From positions 1 through 12,333 of the forward strand of contig DLGO01000028.1 of assembly GCA_002482725.1 (NCBI GenBank): a DNA stretch of 12,333 nucleotides, given 5' to 3'. This DNA is from Bacteroidetes bacterium UBA7692 (GTDB lineage Bacteria > Bacteroidota > Bacteroidia > Chitinophagales > LD1). A model generated the notes under the pieces. It made no database searches. It was not told the DNA's origin and saw nothing but the letters and a program-made list of their open reading frames with translations. Shown here piece by piece: positions 7,352 to 12,333 of the stretch. How positions within the stretch are numbered: position 1 is the stretch's first letter; each line of letters opens with the position of its first letter. A program made the position numbers and the translations under genes.

Positions 7352-8794
7352 ATGCAACCGAACAGGATTTCGCCCAGCCAAACAGGCCTTTTTGTAGGGT
7401 TTGCAGGCTTGTCACTCGCTGCTTTCATTGCAGCATTTGCTACAGGTTCCTCCTTCTTTGCACTGATACCCGCTGCCCTGGTAATTCTGATGGTTGGCAT
7501 ATTTGATTTCAGCTACCTGTTTTATCTGCTGCTGTTTGCGTTGCCGCTTTCTATAGAGTACAATATAACAGATTCATTGGGTACCGACCTACCCACAGAA
7601 CCGCTAATGGTAGGGCTCATGTTGATAACGATATTCTACCTGCTATATAACAAAAGTGCCATACCCTCCAAGTTTTACCTGCATCCGCTTTTCCTTATCA
7701 TTGTTGCACACCTTGCCTGGATATTTATAGCAAGCCTTAATTCCACAAACATTGTGGTATCCCTTAAGGTTTTTGTAGCAAAACTATGGTATATAGTAGT
7801 ATTCGTGTTGCTTACTCCTTTAGTTATAAAGAGCAAGATGAATTTCAAAGCGGCCTTTTGGTGCATCTTCGTACCGCTTACCTGCACTATATTGGTAACC
7901 ATGGGGCGCCATGCTACTTATGGGTTCTCTTTCGAGGATATCAACCGTTGCGTTACTCCCTATTTCAGGAACCACGTAAGCTATGCACTGATGGTAGGGC
8001 TGTTCTATCCTTTTATTTGGGTAGCTGCCACCTGGTACGAAAAAGGATCATGGCAGAAATACCTGCTGAATACAGCTAAGATATTATATGTAATTGCCGT
8101 TTACTTTTCATATACCAGAGCTGCTATGCTTGGTGTTGTAGCTATGATACCATTTTATTTCATTATCAGGTCTGGCATATTGCGGCCTTTGATATCTATC
8201 CTGATGGTAGCCGTAGTTGGCCTGTCTGCATATTACCTGCAGGATAACCGCTACATGAAATTTGCCCCGGACTATAATACTACTGTAACGCACGATGAGT
8301 TTGGGGACCATGTATCTGCCACGTTTGAGGGCAAGGATGTAAGTAGCATGGAGCGCATTTACCGCTGGGTAGCCGCTTCTCGTATGATAGCCGATAAGCC
8401 TTGGCTTGGATTTGGGCCGGGAACCTTTTATCCAGAATACAAAAGCTATACACTGGTAAGCTTCGAAACATGGGTGAGCGAAAATAATGAGCACTCAACA
8501 GTTCATAATTACTTCCTGCTGCTTTGGGTAGAGCAGGGGTTACCAGGCTTGCTGATATTCCTCTTGCTCACGGTAGTTGTTTTCTTTACAGCGGATGCTT
8601 TGTATAGTAAGTCAAAGAACAAGGATGAACAGTATGTGCTTATTGCCGTGCTTCAATCTATGATGATGATATACCTGTCATTGACACTAAATGACATGCT
8701 CGAAACAGACAAGGTCGGCACACTCTTTTTCATGAACATTTCCCTGCTACTGATTATCTCAACTATGACTCTATTTAAAGCGGATAGTAAGTAG
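7352..8794 (+). CDS. O-antigen ligase/polymerase family protein (Wzy_C)
   Basis: Polytopic inner-membrane enzyme of the Wzy/WaaL superfamily, which either polymerises flipped repeat units or transfers finished glycan to an acceptor on the periplasmic side. It is 480 aa with about 11-12 hydrophobic segments. The Wzy_C region is recognisable: SYTRAAMLG near residue 252, the IADKPWLGFGPGTFYPEY motif near 348-365 at the start of the large periplasmic loop, then HNYFLLLWVEQGLPGLL near 385-401 leading into the closing helices. Ligases and polymerases are hard to tell apart by sequence. The coupled Wzz-like gene upstream argues for a polymerase-type role, but this is inference. Its last 24 bases overlap the 3' end of the oppositely oriented phosphatase gene. 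Confidence 0.9.
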   Translation: MQPNRISPSQTGLFVGFAGLSLAAFIAAFATGSSFFALIPAALVILMVGIFDFSYLFYLLLFALPLSIEYNITDSLGTDLPTEPLMVGLMLITIFYLLYNKSAIPSKFYLHPLFLIIVAHLAWIFIASLNSTNIVVSLKVFVAKLWYIVVFVLLTPLVIKSKMNFKAAFWCIFVPLTCTILVTMGRHATYGFSFEDINRCVTPYFRNHVSYALMVGLFYPFIWVAATWYEKGSWQKYLLNTAKILYVIAVYFSYTRAAMLGVVAMIPFYFIIRSGILRPLISILMVAVVGLSAYYLQDNRYMKFAPDYNTTVTHDEFGDHVSATFEGKDVSSMERIYRWVAASRMIADKPWLGFGPGTFYPEYKSYTLVSFETWVSENNEHSTVHNYFLLLWVEQGLPGLLIFLLLTVVVFFTADALYSKSKNKDEQYVLIAVLQSMMMIYLSLTLNDMLETDKVGTLFFMNISLLLIISTMTLFKADSK

Positions 8795-10036
8795 TGTAAG
8801 GTCATCATCAAAGTCAGTACCTTTTTTAAAGGTCATCATTTCATCTATCAGCGACTGGTTAAATTGACCTAAAGGGATTTGATAGTTATTGCTCAGGAAC
8901 TCTTTTATTCTATCTGTTTCAAACAGCTCTCCTTCCGGGTCAGAAGCCTCCGATAGCCCATCCGTAAAATTGATGATCACCGCATTTTCTTTCAATACAG
9001 TTTCTCCCACAGACAGCTTAGGTAGCTTCTCGAATATGCCCAATATAGTACAGCCCTTTTCCAACTCTTCCATACAGCCATCATTCATCAATATAGATGC
9101 TGTGTGGCCTGCATTTACATACCGCAGGTTTCTTGTTTGCAGGTTATAAATACCTATAAAGAAGGTAATGTATTTCTCGCCTTCGGTTATGTCTTTTATA
9201 CTTTTATTGAGCCTTATCACCAGTTCATCCAATGGTATGCTCTGCATTACCAAGGCACGCAGATTGGCCTGCAGATTGGCCATGAGCAATGCCGCCGCCA
9301 TACCTTTTCCCGACACATCGCTTATGCAAAAAGCTATTTCCGTAGCAGATATCTGTACAAAGTCATAATAATCCCCCCCAATGCTTTTGTGTGGCCTGTA
9401 GTAAGATGCAGCCTCTATGAATTCATCATTTGGCAACTTACCCGGCACGAGCATTTTTTGCATCTCCTCCGCCACCTTCAGCTCCTTCTGCATCAGCATC
9501 TGGTCCAGTTGGTTTTTGAACAGCTTTTTGTTCTCATTCGCAACAACAATGATGTTGGTAATGGTCTGTATAAACTTCAGCTTTTCCTCCTTGGCATCGC
9601 CTGCGTCTTTAATACCGCCTATGAATGCAAACCCGATAGGCTCCCGCTTATGCAACACAGGAATTATAAACTCAAACTCATTGAATTGCCCGTATTCCCC
9701 ACCGTTCAATGATTGTATGGACAAGTGCTTTATAAACAGAAGGGCTGCTTCGTTTGGATGATCTATAGCTACAGCGGTGTCACTTACAAACTCCGACTTC
9801 CACAGTTCCTCATTCTCTTTTACCAGCAGGGCTACTTTGCCTATGCCCAGCTGTGCTCTTAAGATGTTCTCATAGATTTTAGCCAGCGCATATATCGGCA
9901 TGTTGTGGTTTACTGCCTCGGTTATTTCCAGCAGCGAATTCATCTGTTGCTGCTTGGTAGCAGCGAGCCTTTCTATAGCACCCAGGCGCTTCTTGAAAAA
10001 GTCTAATTCTGACAGAGGGGTAGATATTTCACTCAT
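8771..10036 (-). CDS. PP2C-family (SpoIIE/RsbU-like) serine phosphatase with N-terminal GAF-like domain
   Basis: Metal-dependent Ser/Thr phosphatase of the SpoIIE/RsbU group, which typically dephosphorylates an anti-anti-sigma (STAS) protein in partner-switching control. From the ATG at 10036 it is 421 aa; a TTG two codons upstream is an unlikely alternative. The order is a short helical N terminus, a GAF-like sensor region at about 35-168, a coiled-coil linker at about 168-197 ending in AEEMQKMLVP (the usual E-Q-LLP junction), and the phosphatase domain to the end. Metal-binding motifs are intact: GGDYYDF (220-226), SDVSGKGMAAALLMA (from 239), NAGHTAS, FTDGLSEA and the final DDDLTLL. No membrane segment is seen. 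No STAS antagonist or anti-sigma kinase is nearby, so the partner is encoded elsewhere. The 3' end overlaps the convergent ligase gene by 24 bp. Confidence 0.93.
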   Translation of the reverse strand: MSEISTPLSELDFFKKRLGAIERLAATKQQQMNSLLEITEAVNHNMPIYALAKIYENILRAQLGIGKVALLVKENEELWKSEFVSDTAVAIDHPNEAALLFIKHLSIQSLNGGEYGQFNEFEFIIPVLHKREPIGFAFIGGIKDAGDAKEEKLKFIQTITNIIVVANENKKLFKNQLDQMLMQKELKVAEEMQKMLVPGKLPNDEFIEAASYYRPHKSIGGDYYDFVQISATEIAFCISDVSGKGMAAALLMANLQANLRALVMQSIPLDELVIRLNKSIKDITEGEKYITFFIGIYNLQTRNLRYVNAGHTASILMNDGCMEELEKGCTILGIFEKLPKLSVGETVLKENAVIINFTDGLSEASDPEGELFETDRIKEFLSNNYQIPLGQFNQSLIDEMMTFKKGTDFDDDLTLLTIRFK

Positions 10037-10067
10037 AGACAAAGACTTTTAATCAAACAATATGCTC

Positions 10068-10075
10068 CTAAAGTA
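10068..10075 (-). promoter_or_regulatory. Possible -7 promoter element for the phosphatase gene
   Basis: On the minus strand this reads TACTTTAG, one mismatch from the Bacteroidota TAnnTTTG consensus, about 31 bp before the ATG at 10036. A TTG at 10097-10099 (minus strand) lies 21 bp further up and could be the -33 element. It is a weak call from pattern alone. Confidence 0.3.
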
Positions 10076-10079
10076 ACCA

Positions 10080-10136
10080 ACTTGTATCGGATAAAACAAG
10101 TAATCATATCCTAAATTCTAAAATATACCGATTACT
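10080..10136. repeat. Two short inverted repeats between phosphatase and OmpA-family genes
   Basis: Bases 10080-10085 (ACTTGT) pair with 10096-10101 (ACAAGT) around a 10-base loop, and 10099-10105 (AGTAATC) pair with 10130-10136 (GATTACT) around 24 bases. They lie in the 116-bp gap after the OmpA-family stop and upstream of the phosphatase. Neither is followed by a T tract on the minus strand, so they are not convincing intrinsic terminators. They could be an operator or chance in AT-rich DNA. Confidence 0.4.
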
Positions 10137-10152
10137 ATGTTAAACCGCACCT

Positions 10153-12105
10153 TTATATCCCTGTAACTATATATTCCGTCCTTCTATTCTTAGCCTTTCC
10201 GGCTTCAGTAGCATTATCCGCTACTGCCTTAGACGAAGCATAACCTTTATAGCTTACCCTATCCTCTGTTATCCCTTTCGATACTATATACTCATACACA
10301 CTCTTTGCCCTGTTCTCACTCAGCACCAGGTTATTTGCTTCTGTCCCTACATTATCTGTATGACCCGCTATTTCTAGTTTCAGTGTTGGGTTTTTAGTTA
10401 ATAAATCAACCAGCAGGTTCAATTCCATTTTCGAGGTTTCCTTTAGTGTATACAGGTTCGTTTCATAGAAGATATTGTTTAGCACCACTGTCTGTCCTAC
10501 TTGTATTTTTTTCAGTGGCACCATCGCCTCAAAGGGCTTTCCCTGCACTGCCTCTTTCAGCGAAAAGTGGTTGGAGTAAAACAGGTAACCTTCTTTCATC
10601 ACCTCCATCGCATAGTCCTTCCCGGCAGGCAGTATCGCCAGAAACTCCCCCCTGCCATCGCTGGAAAGCGAAGAGTATAGCTTACCTGTCTGTACATCAT
10701 ATAGCTGGATATTCGCTTTCAGGCTCGCCCTTGTTTCACTATCCGTTACTTTTCCCTTCACGTAGGTTACATAGCTTGGCTTAAAGCTCATATCAGTTTC
10801 AAACTGATAGATATCCATGTCACCTTCACCTCCTGCTCTTTCACTGGCAAAGTAGGCTGTTTTGCCATCTGCGGTTACCACTATGCCTATCTCATCGCCT
10901 GGGCCATTGATTGGGTAGCCAAGGTTCTCAGGCCGGCTCCAGTCGCCTGCTTCAGACTTACGGACAACAAAAAAATCACTACTCCCGAACCCCGGGTGCC
11001 CATCGCTGCTGAAGTATAGTGTTTGATTGTCAGGGTGTATAAAAGGGCGCTCTTCATCGTACTCTGTATTGATAAATGGCCCCAGGTTTTTAGGCTCGCT
11101 CCAGTCGCCTGTTTCACCCAGAGTAGTAGAGTATATATCCAAACCGCCATACCCTCCCTTGCGGTTGCTGGCAAAGTAAACTGTCCTGCCATCTGCACTT
11201 ATGCTTGGCTGTATCTCCTTGCCCGGGGTATTTACTACACCACCCATATTGCGCGGCCTGCCCCAGCCCTCATCAGTTTTTTGGGCAAAGTAGATATCGC
11301 AGTTACCAAAGCCCCCAACCCTGTCGCATGAGGTAAAGAACAGGTATTTACCACTTGGCGAAATACAAGTAGCACCATCATTGGTATTATACAGGCTTAT
11401 GGGGCTTTCCACCATCCTTGCATCATCCCATTTGCCTGCCTCATCCTTGCTCACATACACATTCTCCTCCATGATGTTGCCGCTCCTGTCTATACGGGTA
11501 AAGTAGATAAACCGCTCATCAGCCGTTATAGTCGGCATCAGCTCTGTGCCAGGGGTATTTATCCCCTTGCCCAGGTTCTTTGGCATAAAACTCTTCGGGT
11601 GTTTTATCGCTTCCACGGCAAAGTCACTGCTCTTCAAAAAGTAACCGACCTTGCGCTCATCATTCAGCGATAGTGTCCTGCCTTTGCATTGGTTCAGCGC
11701 CTCCTTAGCTTTTTCATACTGCTGGTTGTAGAAGTAAGCACGGCCTAGTTGGTAGCACACATCAACCTTATATTCTGCATCCAGCAGCTTTACTTTTTCA
11801 AAAGAAACTATAGCCGCAGGGTATTGCTTCAATGCTTCCATTTGCAGCAGCCCTAGTGTATACCAGCCATCTATGAACGAGCTTTGGTTATCTACCGCTC
11901 GTTGCAGTATTTCAGCTGCTTCTTTATAGTTGCCGAATGCCTCTGCATTGCCGGCTTCTTCATATAGTTCACGGCTCTTTTTGCTTGCGCCTTTTTCCAG
12001 TGTGGCAACCTGAGCAAATGTACCTGCACCACACAGCAACAAAACCATTACAAATACTGTGTTCTTTAGCGCGTAGGATATTGCAGATTGCTTTGTTTCT
12101 CTCAT
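10153..12105 (-). CDS. PorE-like envelope protein: TPR, PD40 propeller, CRD-like and OmpA domains
   Basis: Secreted, peptidoglycan-binding envelope protein of 650 aa. Domains in order: signal peptide (1-31, hydrophobic core NTVFVMVLLLCGAG, likely cut after TFA before Gln32); TPR-like helices at about 43-140; five PD40 beta-propeller repeats at about 175-435; a carboxypeptidase-regulatory-like beta-sandwich at about 445-520 (KGKVTDSETRASLKANIQLY); and a C-terminal OmpA domain at about 535-650. The OmpA peptidoglycan-binding signature is GHTDNVG with Asp584 and Arg599 in LSENRAKSVYEYI. This order matches PorE (PG1058) of Porphyromonas gingivalis, a type IX secretion component, but Bacteroidota carry many paralogues, so a T9SS role is inference. 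PorE is a lipoprotein; here Cys25 is preceded by LLL, which is not a good lipobox. The ATG directly follows the QueE stop codon. Confidence 0.92.
   Translation of the reverse strand: MRETKQSAISYALKNTVFVMVLLLCGAGTFAQVATLEKGASKKSRELYEEAGNAEAFGNYKEAAEILQRAVDNQSSFIDGWYTLGLLQMEALKQYPAAIVSFEKVKLLDAEYKVDVCYQLGRAYFYNQQYEKAKEALNQCKGRTLSLNDERKVGYFLKSSDFAVEAIKHPKSFMPKNLGKGINTPGTELMPTITADERFIYFTRIDRSGNIMEENVYVSKDEAGKWDDARMVESPISLYNTNDGATCISPSGKYLFFTSCDRVGGFGNCDIYFAQKTDEGWGRPRNMGGVVNTPGKEIQPSISADGRTVYFASNRKGGYGGLDIYSTTLGETGDWSEPKNLGPFINTEYDEERPFIHPDNQTLYFSSDGHPGFGSSDFFVVRKSEAGDWSRPENLGYPINGPGDEIGIVVTADGKTAYFASERAGGEGDMDIYQFETDMSFKPSYVTYVKGKVTDSETRASLKANIQLYDVQTGKLYSSLSSDGRGEFLAILPAGKDYAMEVMKEGYLFYSNHFSLKEAVQGKPFEAMVPLKKIQVGQTVVLNNIFYETNLYTLKETSKMELNLLVDLLTKNPTLKLEIAGHTDNVGTEANNLVLSENRAKSVYEYIVSKGITEDRVSYKGYASSKAVADNATEAGKAKNRRTEYIVTGI
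10800..11586 (-). repeat. Five PD40 beta-propeller repeats in the OmpA-family gene
   Basis: The translated region repeats a pattern of NLG-x-INTPGxE, then about ten residues, then a YFAS-type strand (FIYFTRIDR, YLFFTSCDR, TVYFASNRK, TLYFSSDGH, TAYFASERA), usually closing with GxxDIY. At the DNA level a 14-bp segment (GCTCCAGTCGCCTG on the plus strand) is repeated exactly at 10936-10949 and 11098-11111. Those copies are 162 bp or 54 codons apart, which is one blade. The repeats are otherwise diverged. Confidence 0.85.
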
Positions 12106-12333
12106 TTATGGCACGTTTAAGTATTTGTGAATTTGTAGCGAAATTTCCCACTTTGGGTTGCGTTTTACAAATTCTATTATCAACGGTACAATTGTAGATT
12201 GGACACTCCACTCGGGCTGAAGATAAAGCTTGCACGAATCTTTAACATTTGCCAGGTGCTGCTCTGCCCAGCGCAGGTCATTCTCATGGAATATGACCAC
12301 CTTCAGCTCATCTGCCGCTTGCAGCACTTCAGG
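12106..12333 (-). CDS. queE: QueE (7-carboxy-7-deazaguanine synthase), C-terminal part
   Basis: C-terminal 75 residues of a radical-SAM enzyme that makes 7-carboxy-7-deazaguanine from 6-carboxytetrahydropterin, a step in preQ0 and queuosine synthesis. Recognised from VIFHENDLRWAE, the YLQPEWS segment and the ending WEISLQIHKYLNVP, which closely match the conserved QueE C terminus (QPEW, then ISLQTHKY). The CX3CX2C iron-sulfur motif and the SAM-binding part lie beyond the window. The frame is open to the last base, so internal GTG or TTG codons are not starts. The TAA at 12106-12108 is followed with no gap by the ATG of the OmpA-family gene, so the two are probably translationally coupled although their functions appear unrelated. 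Confidence 0.9.
   Translation of the reverse strand, partial: PEVLQAADELKVVIFHENDLRWAEQHLANVKDSCKLYLQPEWSVQSTIVPLIIEFVKRNPKWEISLQIHKYLNVP

Noticed and set aside
7352..8794. Calling the Wzy_C protein definitely a ligase (WaaL)
   Set aside because: Ligases and polymerases share this fold and these motifs. The coupled Wzz-like gene favours polymerase, but the sequence alone does not decide.
9104..9712. 202-codon open frame on the + strand, antisense to the phosphatase
   Set aside because: It lies wholly inside a well-supported gene. Its translation is rich in Tyr, His, Leu and Cys, as typical of an antisense shadow, and shows no recognisable domain.
1..12333. CRISPR arrays, tRNA or rRNA genes, insertion sequences, integrases
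   Set aside because: No regularly spaced repeats, transposase-like proteins, terminal repeats with target duplications, or cloverleaf-like segments were seen. Coding density is high throughout and all gaps are under 160 bp.

Overview
The window looks like a 12.3 kb piece of chromosome from a Bacteroidota bacterium, most likely of the Chitinophagaceae type. Three things point there: the protein families present (a SulP/carbonic anhydrase pair, FkbM methyltransferases, and a TPR-PD40-OmpA outer-membrane protein of the PorE type), the lack of clear Shine-Dalgarno sites, and a TAnnTTTG-type promoter at 6340-6347. Both ends cut through genes, and the left edge carries a perfect inverted repeat, so the window may be a whole short contig. 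The lineage is inferred from these features and was not tested by search.

Left region (1-1828, + strand): the C-terminal three quarters of a SulP anion permease, followed after 1 bp by a complete beta-class carbonic anhydrase. The pair probably works in bicarbonate uptake or interconversion.

Central region (1834-8794): a compact surface-polysaccharide locus built around a divergent promoter region at 6211-6369. Leftward run an FkbM methyltransferase and a Wzx-like flippase (2 bp apart), then after a 100 bp gap a second FkbM methyltransferase and a GT4 glycosyltransferase, separated by one in-frame stop codon and one sense codon. Rightward run a Wzz-like chain-length protein without a kinase domain and a Wzy/WaaL-type O-antigen ligase or polymerase. 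Together these could modify, flip and polymerise or ligate a glycan. No initiating phosphoglycosyl transferase, outer-membrane export channel or tyrosine kinase is in the window.

Right region (8771-12333, - strand): a GAF plus SpoIIE/PP2C (RsbU-like) phosphatase whose 3' end overlaps the ligase gene by 24 bp; an outer-membrane-associated protein with TPR, five PD40 repeats, a carboxypeptidase-regulatory-like domain and an OmpA domain, the architecture known from the type IX secretion protein PorE; and the C-terminal part of QueE (queuosine precursor synthesis), whose stop codon directly abuts the start of the OmpA-family gene.

No tRNA, rRNA, CRISPR array, transposase or integrase was seen. 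I found no clearly new system. The points most worth a second look are the in-frame stop between methyltransferase and glycosyltransferase, the PorE-like protein without a lipobox, and the terminal palindrome.
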